From Torymus aiolomorphi (lineage: Eukaryota > Arthropoda > Insecta > Hymenoptera > Torymidae), in NCBI GenBank assembly GCA_036365515.1, contig CM070874.1, positions 215,502,942 to 215,566,941 on the forward strand: a stretch of 64,000 nucleotides of DNA. The letters are read 5' to 3'. A program made the translations under genes and the position numbers. Of the stretch, positions 1-10,988 are shown one piece after another. The notes under the pieces were generated by a model. It was not told the DNA's origin, did not search any database, and saw only the letters and a program-made list of their open reading frames with translations. How positions within the stretch are numbered: position 1 is the stretch's first letter; the number at the start of each line of letters is the position of its first letter.

Positions 1-590
1 TCTACGCGCCTATCTCTACGTCTCAGTCTCTTCGTCTCTGCCTCCACGTTTCTGTCTCCACTACTCTGTCTCTACGTCTCCGCCTCTATGTCTCTGTCTC
101 TACGCGCCTGTCTCTACGTCTCTGTCTCGACGGCTCTGTCTCTGTTTCCCTGTCTCTACGTCTCTGTCTCTACGTTTCATGTCACTAGGTTCCTGTTTCT
201 ACGTTTCTGTCTTTAATTGCTCTCTTTCTCTCTTTTCACGTTTCTGTTTCCACGTCTCTATTTCTCCGACTCTGTCTCTATGTCTCTGTCACTCCGACTC
301 TGTCTCTACGTCTCCGTTCCTATGTCTCTGTCTCTACTTGCCTGTCTCGACGTCTCTGTCTCTACGGCTCCATCTCTACTTCAATGTCTCTACGGCTGTC
401 TCTACGTCTCCGTCTCCACGACTTTGTCTCCCCGTCTCTGTCTCTACGTTTCTGTTTCAACGTGTCTGTCTCCAAGTGTCTGTCTTTCCGACTCTGTCTC
501 TATGTGTCTGTCCCTCTGCCTCTGTCTCTATGCCCTTGTCTCCAGGTCCCTGTTTCTACGTTTCGCGCTCTAATCTCTCTCTCGCTCTCT
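1..590. repeat. CT-rich degenerate minisatellite
   Basis: Degenerate tandem array built from TCTCTGTCTCTACG-like words, about 6 and 12 bp apart, pyrimidine-rich on the plus strand. It starts at the window edge, so its full length is unknown. Several reading frames stay open through it only because the repeat lacks stop trinucleotides; their products are Ser/Leu/Cys-rich repeats and I do not treat them as genes. Confidence 0.85.
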
Positions 591-1085
591 CTTTTGATCT
601 TTATAACATTGCCTTTGTCGAATACAGTAATCAGTGGAAGATATATTTGCTTTATTTTTCCACTAATCTATTCCTCAAAAATATATTTGTAACATATAAG
701 ATAAGTGTTTATGTAGAACTATTGGCGAAAGATACCTACTTTAAATAAATTTCCACGCTTCTATTAAGATATATTTATGGTGACGTAGATAACTATTTCT
801 CGTTTCAATAAAAAAATGGGAATATTCGAGCAAACACCAACAAATTGGCGCAATGGAAATATTGTATTTTTTTAAATATACACAAAACTCAAGTAGAGAG
901 CGGGCATTGTAACAATTTACCAACATAGAGCACAGTAATCAGTCAAGTTATTTTGTCTGAGATATGTTTTAGAAGTGAGCGTGGTCTGAGGAGGGTCTGA
1001 GGGGGGTCACGAGGGTGGTCTGAGGGGAGTGCGAGGGTGGAACGTGTGGTTGCAAGTGGGGTGAGGGGGGCGAGGGGAGCCTCTG
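591..1085. other. AT-rich then G-rich non-coding stretch
   Basis: From 591 to about 960 the DNA is AT-rich with no convincing gene. From about 968 to 1085 it becomes G-rich, with recurring GGTCTGAGGGG and GCGAGGGG words. Those words reappear in the stem of the adjacent palindrome, so this stretch may be older sequence from which the palindrome grew. Confidence 0.5.
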
Positions 1086-1250
1086 CCGTGCTCCAAATAA
1101 TGTAAAAAAAATCAGAATTTTACACTATTTTGAGAGGGGTCTGAGGAGGGGCGAGGGGGGGGTCCTTGTGACAGACCCCCCTCGCCCCTCCTCAGACCCC
1201 TCTCAAAATAGTGTAAAATTCTGATTTTTTTTACATTATTTGGAGCACGG
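1086..1250. repeat. Near-perfect palindrome (~75-bp arms)
   Basis: The left arm, from 1086 (CCGTGCTCCAAATAATG...), is mirrored by the right arm ending at 1250 (...CATTATTTGGAGCACGG). The loop is about 14 bp around TCCTTGTGACA. The arms match almost base for base except for the length of a G/C run near the loop. A (TA)n tract abuts the right arm. It could be a miniature foldback element or a recent inverted duplication; no coding capacity. Confidence 0.9.
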
Positions 1251-1275
1251 CATATATATATATATATATATATAT

Positions 1276-1486
1276 GTGTGTTTGTAAATTGGTACTTTTG
1301 ATGAGATGTGAACCTTTTGCTCAGAGTTCGAACAATGTGACTAAAGAAATAATGACCCTCAGGTTACCGACTCTGGGAAAAGGGGGTATAGATTTCTCCT
1401 CAAAGTCTCTTCAAAATGCCGAAATCTCTTCAAAAGTACCGATCTATACGTTGATATCTCCTCAAATATACCAATTCCCATAGTTA
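1276..1486. repeat. TA-flanked hairpin element E1
   Basis: Bounded by (TA)n tracts at about 1252-1275 and 1487-1505. A left arm word (GGTACTTTTGATGAG, 1291-1305) is present in inverted form four times on the right (CCTCAAA-type words near 1398, 1409, 1428 and 1458). Between them lies the core TGACTAAAGAAATAATGACC (from 1338), framed by an inverted pair CAGAGT / ACTCTG. The same core occurs in elements E2 to E5. No coding potential. I do not know the family. Confidence 0.7.
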
Positions 1487-1506
1487 TGATATATATATAT
1501 ATATAT

Positions 1507-1722
1507 CGGAAACTGGTCCTTTTGAGGATCTATAGTTTTTTTCTCCAGAGTTCGTACATGCTTGACTAAAGAAATAACTCCCTCTCTGCATTTAAGGTAT
1601 TAATATAAATCCTCAAAAGTACCGTTTCATACCGAAGGAATTTTGAGGATGTCCTCAAAAGTTCGAAAAATCCTCAAAGTATTGAATCCGTGCTGACATA
1701 GATCCTCAACAGCTGCATTTGA
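1507..1722. repeat. TA-flanked hairpin element E2
   Basis: Lies between (TA)n tracts at 1487-1506 and 1723-1742, so it shares one tract with E1. The left word TCCTTTTGAGGATCTAT (about 1517-1533) is answered on the right by several CCTCAAAA words and a terminal ATAGATCCTC. The core TGACTAAAGAAATAACTCCC starts at 1563 and is framed by CAGAG / CTCTG. It has the same architecture as E1 with different flanking sequence. Confidence 0.65.
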
Positions 1723-1742
1723 TGTATATATATATATATATC

Positions 1743-2472
1743 TCATTTTAATCTATGCAGCCAAATATGTCCGAATGCAGGCCAGATACAGAAAAATGGT
1801 TCAGATGAAAATTGTTCGTGACGATGGGGGGTCAACTTTTAGTCACCTTCAATTTGACCTTGAGATCATTGTTCAAGGTCATTTCAAGGTTAAGATCATT
1901 TTTTCAAATTAGAACTCCTATTTCTGACGTCGGAATCGGATAGAGCGGGAAATTTTACGTCCAAAACCGTTCTTTAAACATTTTTTTGTGACCTCCACAA
2001 GGTTAAATAAAGATCAAATGCATAAAATTGGTCAGAACGCGAAATTTCATAGTTGTCTCAACCAGAACAAGCCTTGATAAACCCAACCAATTAAGAAATT
2101 TTTGTGGTCGCCAATTGTGAGTATGATGTTAGGTTTCTGTGGGGTGCGATGCGATGGTACCGCATGGAGGCTGAAATATCCCAAATGAGGTCATTTTGAA
2201 TCACTATGAAAATCACTAAAAACACATTCTGAGAGCTTCAGGGGTCGCTGATTATAAATTCGAAGTCAGATACGACGCCGGAGTACCACATGGAGATTGA
2301 ATCGCTTTAAGTGGGGTCAATTTTCCAATTTCCATGAAAATCGCTAAAAATACTATCCTGGGAGTTTTCGCGGTCACTTATCTACAGAAGTTCCAGCAAC
2401 ATTGCTCTACTGGGTTACTTTTAGCGTTACCCAAAAACAACGACGCGGACGTAGAAAGGCATTTTTCATTTG
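1743..2472. other. Non-coding, diverged tandem copies near 2150-2400
   Basis: No gene is visible. Two diverged tandem copies of a ~130-bp unit can be seen: each has a GTACC(G/A)CATGGAG motif followed by CATGAAAAT-CTAAAAA and then a CGGTCAC/GGGTCGCT stretch (about 2145-2275 and 2275-2400). The earlier part has repeated CAAGGTCA-like words. It resembles dispersed repeat DNA rather than regulatory sequence. Confidence 0.45.
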
Positions 2473-2737
2473 GGGTGCTTGTTTACGTGAGTCCCCTTGC
2501 CTTTCACTGTGGTGCTTGTTTAACGTGAGTCCCCTTGCCTCTCACTGGGGTGCTTTTTTAACGTGAGTCCCCTTGCCTCTCACTGGGGTGCTTTTTTAAC
2601 GTGAGTCCCCTTGCCTCTCACTGGGGTGCTTGTTTAACGTGAGTTCCCTTGCCTCTCACTGGGGTGCTTGTTTAACGTGAGTCCCCTTGCCTCTCACTAG
2701 GGTGCTTGTTTAACGTGAGTCCCCTTGCCTCTCACCA
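2473..2737. repeat. 38-bp tandem repeat, 7 copies
   Basis: CGTGAGTCCCCTTGCC recurs at 2486, 2524, 2562, 2600, 2638, 2676 and 2714, giving an exact 38-bp period with few substitutions. The unit carries GGGGTGCTTGTTTAA between the CGTGAGT words. The array ends just before the mariner-like fragment. It is too regular to be old; no open function is visible. Confidence 0.92.
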
Positions 2738-2759
2738 TTATTACTGCAGTTGACATTAT

Positions 2760-3096
2760 CTATCCACGAAGTACATGTTCAAAGTTATCTCCGTTGGCTT
2801 CCAGGCACAGGCGTAATCGCCGTTGGAAATGATCCGCAGTCCTGAGCAACGTTGCTCTAGAAATGGATTCGCAAGCTCTACGAATTCTATCCATAAATTC
2901 TTCACTTGTTGTAGGCCATTGAGCAAAAACTACATGTTTTACGTACCCCTGCAAGAAAAAATCTGGTGACGTCATATCTGGTGAATTAGCAGGCCAGTTA
3001 ACTGGACCTCATCGTCCAACCCACCTGTCATTGTAGTTGTTATTTAAAAATTCTCGAACGATTTGTGCAAAATGTGGTGGTGCACCAACTTGCTAA
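2760..3096 (-). pseudogene. Tc1/mariner-type transposase C-terminal relic
   Basis: Read on the minus strand, this encodes the end of a mariner-like DDE transposase. It starts with an APPHFAQ...REFLNNNY stretch, passes WPANSPDMTSPDFFLQG (the conserved WPxxSPDLxPxDFxLWG region holding the third catalytic Asp), and ends with RRLRLCLEANGDNFEHVL, a typical C-terminus of insect copies. A TGA stop interrupts it just before the WPANSPD motif. The N-terminal HTH and the first two catalytic Asp residues are absent. Sequence upstream on that strand (above about 3100) no longer aligns, so only a 110-codon tail survives. The family assignment is secure; activity is not possible. Confidence 0.8.
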
Positions 3097-3156
3097 GATA
3101 TAAGGTACATTTATACTGTAGATAGGATAATAGAGTAGAGCGCCACCTTACACATG

Positions 3157-4129
3157 GAAGTGTAGGCTTAGAGAGAGTGAGCGGAGCGTCACTTCGCTGC
3201 TGCCCTCCACACGAGACGGTTGTATTTAAGCAAGAGAGCTGTAAAAGGAGTTAATAAAGTTCGTTAATGTTTTTCTGTTAATAAGAGTGGTTTATTTGAA
3301 GAAACCTATCAACTATTTCAACAAATATAAAAACTATTTAAAAAAATAGCTTTCAAAGAAAAATATAGTAGTCCGAGAAAAGTTTGTGAAAAGGGCAGTG
3401 TATTTCATTTAAAGCATATTAAAATTTAAAATCGGGAGACACTATTTTTTTTAGTTCTTGTTAGAAGATTATTCTGAATTTAATAATTTACTTAAAATCA
3501 AATTTCTCATACAGGTTATGTAAATTAATATAAAATAATAAACTAAATATTTTATGTCGAGTAATATAAAAATTATTTTTATAAAATGAATATTATTCAT
3601 AACTATAATACGACAATGAGACAAGTGAATCTGTGTGAGAATAAATAATGTGCATAATAATTATATTATACATATATATAAATAAGAAAATTTAGTGTTG
3701 TAAAGAGTAGTGAGGAAATTTTTTAACGTAGCTCATGTCAAACTACACAATACTGCATTATTTCTGATTGCGTGATACTTTTTTATGTGCTGTTGAGAAA
3801 ATCAGATACTTCTGATTATTTGATAATGGTATAAACATTATTATATGTGAAAAAGTTCGACAACTGTTGCAAATAGTTTGAATGAAAGAAATATTGTGCA
3901 TTTGTGGCATAGGATATTATTATTATTAAATTTGATGACCAATTACCTTATGACACTTGTGCATGTGCTTTTATGTACATGTAATATGGATCATACTATA
4001 GGTTAAAATGAATAAATTTCATATAAAGAAGTGGTAATAGTCAAAATGAAAAAACTGGAATAATAAAGTTATAATAAAATAAATGTAAAAATAAGTTCAT
4101 TATGTGATTATATGTGGATCCAGGGCAAA
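3157..4129. repeat. ~970-bp dispersed repeat, copy A
   Basis: Matches 39446-40418 in the same orientation over its full length with scattered substitutions and small indels. Both copies start at AAGTGT(G)AGGCTTAGAGAG and end after TGTGGATCCA-GGCAAA. The first ~150 bp is GC-moderate with an AATAAAG signal; the rest is AT-rich. No long ORF. It could be a solo LTR (TG...CA ends are possible) or another non-autonomous element. Confidence 0.85.
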
Positions 4130-4405
4130 CCAAGGAGCGCGGGAGCACTCCGAAGGCAAGTATAGAAGAGCCTTAAAGAGCGACCCGTGCTACATATACA
4201 TTGAAATGGGTTTACGAAAAATTCAATGCGTTTTTACGTATATTGCGTTAGTTTTTACTAGATAACATATGAGTCTTAATCGAAAGTCATTTCATTGCTC
4301 TACTCGAATCAAAAGATTTTATTTAAAAAGATTGTCACGTTTAAAAGATATATATAACTAAATATTTTTATGTTCGTTTCCTTGCAAAATTTTAGTCTTT
4401 TTCTA
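4130..4405. other. Short unassigned stretch
   Basis: Follows the dispersed repeat. I see no ORF, repeat or motif that I can assign. Confidence 0.4.
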
Positions 4406-4446
4406 CCGGCATCCGGTTTGCAGTTGCAGCTCTATGACACATCCGG

Positions 4447-4490
<44 letters not shown>

Positions 4491-4830
4491 TTGGACGGTA
4501 TTTTGAGGATTTCATAAAGAATTTGTACAATAATGGTGACACAAATATAAACATTGTTATAAACAACCAATAAACAAGCGCGTGACTAAAGAAATAATGA
4601 CCCTAAGGTTATTGACTAACACGACGACGCCTGCAGCGCCCGCTTTTACGGAAAAATATCACGGAATTTCCGAAATCGATGTATTAACACACTATTGTGG
4701 AAACCGCTGAAAAATCCTCAAAATGCCTCTCGAGTGCTTTGGACTTTTGAGGAGACTCCTCAAAATGCTTACAAAATCCTCAAAATTCGGTATATATGAC
4801 CTATATAATCCTCAAAATGCATCCCAGATG

Positions 4831-4869
<39 letters not shown>

Positions 4870-4908
4870 CCGGATGTGTCGTAGAGCTGCAACTGCAATC
4901 TGGATGCC

Positions 4909-4910
<2 letters not shown>
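4406..4910. repeat. TA-flanked hairpin element E3 inside a 43-bp inverted repeat
   Basis: Outer layer: a 43-bp inverted repeat at 4406-4448 and 4868-4910 (CCGGCATCC...ATCCGGTC and its complement, a few mismatches). Inner layer: (TA)n tracts at 4449-4488 and 4834-4867 surround E3. The left word GGTATTTTGAGGATT (about 4496) is inverted on the right as repeated ATCCTCAAAATGC words. The core TGACTAAAGAAATAATGACC starts at 4583 and is framed by CAATAA / TTATTG. ORFs crossing this region are Tyr-Ile repeats made by the TA tracts and are not genes. Confidence 0.7.
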
Positions 4911-4983
<73 letters not shown>

Positions 4984-4986
<3 letters not shown>

Positions 4987-5195
4987 CATATGAACATCGA
5001 CTTATGCTGACACCAATGTATAAGACCACGTGACCTGTCTGCATAAGTGTAGTACCGTTTATACGAGTGTCTGCACAAGTCTAGCGTGACTAAAGAAATA
5101 ATCCCTCTACTTATGCTGACGTCTGCATAAGTCGGTCTCTGTCTGCATAAGTCTATTTAAATTTCGGAAAGTGTCTGCATAACTAGCGTTTCATA

Positions 5196-5200
<5 letters not shown>
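4984..5200. repeat. TA-flanked hairpin element E4
   Basis: Lies between (TA)n tracts at 4911-4983 and 5202-5281. The repeated word here is GTCTGCATAAGTC, with inverted forms (GACTTATGCTGAC) on both sides of the core. The core TGACTAAAGAAATAATCCCTC starts at 5087 and is framed by GCACAAGT / ACTTATGC, so in this copy the word itself forms the stem around the core. The arms are unrelated to those of E1-E3. Confidence 0.7.
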
Positions 5201-5281
<81 letters not shown>

Positions 5282-5288
<7 letters not shown>

Positions 5289-5514
5289 CACTTAACTCCT
5301 TTATGGAGCCCATCCCTGTATATTAGTACCTACGCCCAGAGTTCCCGTATACAAGTGACTAAAGAAATAATCCCTCTCTGGGTATACAAACTCTAGATCG
5401 GGCTCCATAAACGCCGTATAAGAATATTTTGTGGGACCCTGGCTCCATAAAAGAAAACGGGCTCCATAAATATGCTCATGTGTATAAAAGGGCTCCATAA
5501 ATCTGGTAAAAGAA

Positions 5515-5517
<3 letters not shown>
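5282..5517. repeat. TA-flanked hairpin element E5
   Basis: Lies between (TA)n tracts at 5202-5281 and 5518-5573. One left word TTTATGGAGCCC faces four right-hand copies of GGGCTCCATAAA. The core TGACTAAAGAAATAATCCCTC starts at 5356 inside an inverted pair CCCAGAG / CTCTGGG, with a second palindromic GTATAC on each side. The right TA tract also borders the foldback element that begins at 5574. Confidence 0.7.
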
Positions 5518-5573
<56 letters not shown>

Positions 5574-5575
<2 letters not shown>

Positions 5576-8500
5576 GGCTTCCCAAACTAAGACGTACACG
5601 AGATTTTCTCTCAGCCAAATTGATAAATTCGTCAAAATCTGGGGGCCCTAGGGGTTTTAATATGCCATAAAATGCCAAACACAAAAAGTAAAAAAAATTA
5701 TTTTTTCGAAAAATATTTGCGGTACGGCTTTTATGATAGTTTCTTGTAGTTTGTTCAATTTGTAGGCTATACCACCTTTACCCGATAGCATTTCATGTAA
5801 TAATATTTATTTAACGCATTTTTGAAAATTGTATATTTTACTTTGGCTTGGACCGCAAACTCGCGTTCGAGAAAGCGGAATTGCGGAACTCGGAAAACGC
5901 CAGACTTTCCAAACTGTGACTCTAGCAAAAAAGCGGCAACTTCAACACGCAATATCTGAGCACAACTAAATAAAGCCAACAAACTATCTTAATCATTGAT
6001 ACAACATAATAGCATGATATTCATGATGTTTTCATCAATAGCTATTGTTTCCAAGTACACATTATTACTGTAGCGATCAACGTAATACATAATTTGTAGG
6101 CTAGAGAGCAATGTTTACAAATGGTGAACATCTGCGACGGCGTCCAGAGATGGCGCCAGTGCGACTTACGTCGCACCGTATGAACGCAGCGCGCGGAGTC
6201 ACGGCCGTAAATGAGCTCGTGGTGTCGCGCGTATATGCGTATCTCTGCAGTACTTATTTTCAAAGAAACTAAGCTAAAGAATCATAGTTTTGTTACTGAA
6301 AAGTAATAATACCCAATTTGTCTTGCGCTTCCTTACTTCCTGTTAACACGAGATATGTTCTTGTTTACACGAGATATGGACTGTCCAATTTTTTTCCTCC
6401 CTAGGTGCGTAATATACTATTTATGAAAAAAGTAACGAAGCTTTCCAAATCAGACATACTTTTATACTATTACGAGTGAGAAATCGCAAATAAATTAATA
6501 AATAATACACAAAATCATATTTATCCATATAACATCAGACAGTAACGTTACTATTCATAGTGATTAATAATTAATTTATTGTTATTCATAGAATTTTATA
6601 TTCATAACTTTTTCTTGAAATTACTATTACTATGAGTTTATAATTTTTTCGTAATTATTTATTCATAGTGTTAAATAATTAAACATAAACCTCCCAGCAT
6701 GAAAAGTTACTAAGGCCTAAATATTTCACATAGTATTAGCCAATTATGGGCAAGATGTGGCCTATAAGAAACAATATATGGGTGAAATATTGGCTTTATA
6801 ATGTCACAGCGCCGGAGCCACATACTGTCTATCTTTAGATATATCTTGGGCAGCTATTGCCCATATATTGCTTATACAAATCAAATGTTTCGAAGAAATC
6901 CTAACTCGTATAATCGAACTTATACCCCGACAGTTTTTTCAGAGCTTCTTCCAGATTATTAAGCAAACCCAGAAAAATATTACGAGCAAATTTTTACTGG
7001 GTGATAGAACGTTCAAACTACAGCGAAGTGTTCTCTTGATTTTTTGTGATTTTATGTATTTTATTTTTAATAAGCTTGTAACTCTACCAATTGCTTGGTC
7101 GGTAATGGTAGGACTATGCCACCCCGTTAAGGTATGGCTGAAAGTATGGGCTAAAGAATTGCTGGTAGTATGGCTGGAAGTATAATGGTTAAAAGTATGG
7201 CTTAAAGAAGGTCGAAAATATTGGCAATATATTGAGTATATATTGACAATATATTGGGAATATATTGGCAACAAATTGGCAACAAATTGGCAATCTCACA
7301 ATCGTTACATACAAAAACAAAGTTTAGACCAAGTTCAGAGCAAGGTTATAGAAAGTCTCAAAGTCTTAATGGAAATCTCGCTTAAAGTGTCGCATACAAC
7401 GTTTATATGAAGTTTAAACAAAGTTCAGGAAAAGTTCAGGCAAAGTTTGTACAGAGTGTAGATAAAGTTTAGATAAAGTTTAGATAAAGTTTATACAGAG
7501 TTTAGACCAAGTTTATACATACAACGGTTATAGAGTATAGCTAAAGTCTAGATAAAGTTTGAACAAAGTTTATACCTTGTTTAGATCAAGTTTATAGAAT
7601 GTCTCGCTCGAAGTCTCGCTTAAAGTCTCGCTCGAAGTCTGGTTAAAAGTCTCGTTCGAAGTCTCGCTAAAAGTCTGGCTAAAAGTTCCGCACGAAGTCT
7701 CGCTCGAAGTCTCGCTAAAATTCTCTCTCGAAGTCTCGCTAAAAGTCTGGCTAAAAGTCCCGCTCGAAGTCTCGCTAAAAGTCTGGCTAAAATTCTCTCT
7801 CGTAGTCTCGCTGAAAGTCTGGCTAAAAGTCCCGCTCGAAGTCTCGCTAAAAGTCTGGTTAAAAGTCTCGCTCGAAGTCTCGCCAAAAGTCTCGCTCGAC
7901 ATCTCGCTAAAAGTCTCTCTCAAAGTCTCGCTAAAAGTCCCGCTCGTAGTCTCGCTAAAAGTCTCGCTCGAAGTCACTAAAAGTCTGGTTAAAAGTCTAG
8001 CTGAAAGTCTCGCTGAAAGTCTCGTCAAAAGTCTCTCTCGAAGTCTCACTAAAAGTCTGGTTAAAAGTCTCGCTGAAAGTCTCGCCAAAAGTCTCGCTCG
8101 AAGTCTCGCTAAAAGTCTGGTTAAAAGTCTTGCTCGAAGTCTTGCTCGAAGTCTCGCCAAAAGTCTCGCTCAAAGTCTCGCCAAAAGTCTCGCCAAAAAT
8201 CTCGCTCTAAGTCTCGCTAAAAGTCTTGCTCGAAGTCCGGCTCAAACTTTGGCTTGAAGACTTTGAGACTTTCTATCAACTTCGTCAAAACATGTTGTAA
8301 ACTATGTTTGAACTTTATCCAAACTATATCTCAGCTTTATGTAAACTGTGTATCAACTTTGAATGCAACGCTTTAAGCGAAACTTTCTATAAATTTTGTC
8401 TAAACTTGCTCTAAACTTTACCCAAACTTTATCTAAATTATATCTAAACCTAATTTAAACTCTGTATAAACTTGGTCTAAACTCTGTATAAACTTTATCT

Positions 8501-10195
8501 AAACTTTATCTACACTCTGTACAAACTTTGCCTGAACTTTTCCTGAACTTTGTTTAAACTTCATATAAACGTACGTTGTATGCGACACTTTAAGCGAGAT
8601 TTTCATTAAGACTTGGAGACTTTCTATAACCTTGCTCTGAACTTGGTCTAAACTTTGTTTAAACTTTATCTAAATTTGAACTTTGTACAAACTGTGTATA
8701 ATTTTGTATGTAACGATTGTGAGATTGCCAATTTGTTGCCAATTTGTTGCCAATATATTCCCAATATATTGCGAATACATACTCAATATATTGCCAATAT
8801 TTTCGACCTTCTTTAAGCCATACTTTTAACCATATCTTCCAGCCATATTACCAGCCATTCTTTAGCCCATACTTTCAGCCATACCTTAACGGGGTGGCAT
8901 AGCCCTACCATTACCGACCAAGCAATTGGCAGAGTTTCAAGCTTATTAAAAATAAAATACATAAAATCACAAAAAATCAAGAGAACACTTCGCTGCAGTT
9001 CATTCATATACACAGTACATATACACAGTGCATATACACAGTAAATGAAAATAGGATGGAAATATATTGATATTAAGTTATTTTTTGTCTCAAAGTTACC
9101 ATTTATTCATGCGTAAACGATTGTAATAGAAAATAATATAATTTTCCTTTAAAAGGTAAAAGAAAAGAAAAATTTAAATAAGACTTTGCTTGTGTGTATT
9201 TTTCTACGCGTATCGGCAGTTAAGACAATGCTTGTATTAATTCTACTTGAAAGTAAGAAATCTTATATCAGGTTTGGGAAAAATTTTTAAAAAGAAATAC
9301 ATGCTTAACTTAAGCCATGAAATGTATGTTAATTACTATTCCAGAAAGGCAGTAGTATTAGAACATGTTTCAGTATGCAGTTAATTAAATGGGAACATTA
9401 CTGAAGTAAGGAAGCGCAAAACAAATTGGATATTATTACTTTTCAGTAACGAAACTATGATTCTTTAGTTTAGTTTCTTTGAAAATAAGTACTGCAGAGA
9501 TACGCATATACGCGCGACACCACGAGCTCATTTACGGCCGTGACTCTGCGCGCTGCGTTCATACGGTGCGACGTAAGTCGTACTGGCGCCATCTCTGGAC
9601 GCCGACGCAAATGTTCACCATTTGTAAACATTGCTCGTTAGCCTACAAATTACGTATTACGTTGTGCGCTACAGTAATAATATGTATTTGGAATAAATAG
9701 CTATTGATGAAAACATTATGAATATCATGCTATTATGTTGTATCAATGATTAGATAGTTCGTTTACTATATTTAGTTGTGCTCAGCTATTGCGAGTTGAA
9801 GTTCCCGCTTCTTTGCTAGAGTCACAGTTTGAAAAGTCTGGCGTTTTCCGAGTTCCGCAATTCCGCTTTCTCGAACGCGAGTTTGCGGTCCGAGCCAAAG
9901 TAAAATATACAATTTTCAAAACTGCGTTAAATAAATATTATTACATGAAATGCTATCGGGTAAAGGTGGTATAGCCTCCAAATTGAACAAACTACAAGAA
10001 ACTATCATAAAAGCCGTACCGGAAATATTTTTCGAAAAAATAATTTTTTTACTTTTTGTGTTTGGCATTTTGTGAATTTTTTGATAGCGCCATTCGATTC
10101 CTTGGGTCCGAAAACCCCTAGGGCTCTCAGACTTTGACGAATTGATCAATTTGGATGAGAGAAAATCTCGTGTACGCCTTAGTTTGGGAACCCGG
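5574..10195. mobile_element. 4.6-kb foldback element with long inverted arms
   Basis: Begins CCGGCTTCCCAAACTAAG and ends CTTAGTTTGGGAACCCGG, inserted in a TA tract. Left 5574-6340 pairs with right 9415-10195. Left 7010-7570 pairs with right 8290-9003. Between these paired blocks each arm has its own unpaired segment (6341-7009 and 9004-9414). The centre is a 12-bp tandem array. I see no transposase ORF; apparent ORFs in the arms occur as mirrored pairs and lack known motifs. The structure fits a foldback-type DNA transposon. The family cannot be named from the termini alone. Confidence 0.85.
7595..8260. repeat. 12-bp tandem array at the foldback centre
   Basis: About 55 degenerate units of AAGTCTCGCTMR (variants AAGTCTGGTTAA, AAGTCCCGCTCG). 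The flanks at 7320-7570 and 8290-8700 contain related TTTAGATAAAG-type words in opposite orientation. Because 12 is divisible by 3, the minus strand stays open for up to 196 codons with Arg/Leu- or Ser/Thr/Glu-rich repeats. This is a composition artefact, not a gene. Confidence 0.9.

Positions 10196-10988
<793 letters not shown>

Noticed and set aside
179..748. ORFs of up to 189 codons in the first 750 bp
   Set aside because: They are Ser/Leu/Cys repeats created by the CT-rich minisatellite and have no motif or start context.
1867..1892. TCAAGGTCA, a good match to nuclear receptor half-sites
   Set aside because: A single site in repeat-like DNA with no adjacent gene.
2473..2737. Regular short repeats as a CRISPR-like array
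   Set aside because: Units are contiguous 38-bp tandem repeats without unique spacers and the DNA is eukaryotic.
4370..5684. ORFs containing long Tyr-Ile repeats
   Set aside because: TA microsatellites translate as (YI)n on both strands; no protein signal remains outside them.
7570..8160. 196-codon Arg/Leu- and Ser/Thr-rich minus-strand ORF
   Set aside because: A 12-bp tandem array keeps any frame open; alternate frames are equally open.
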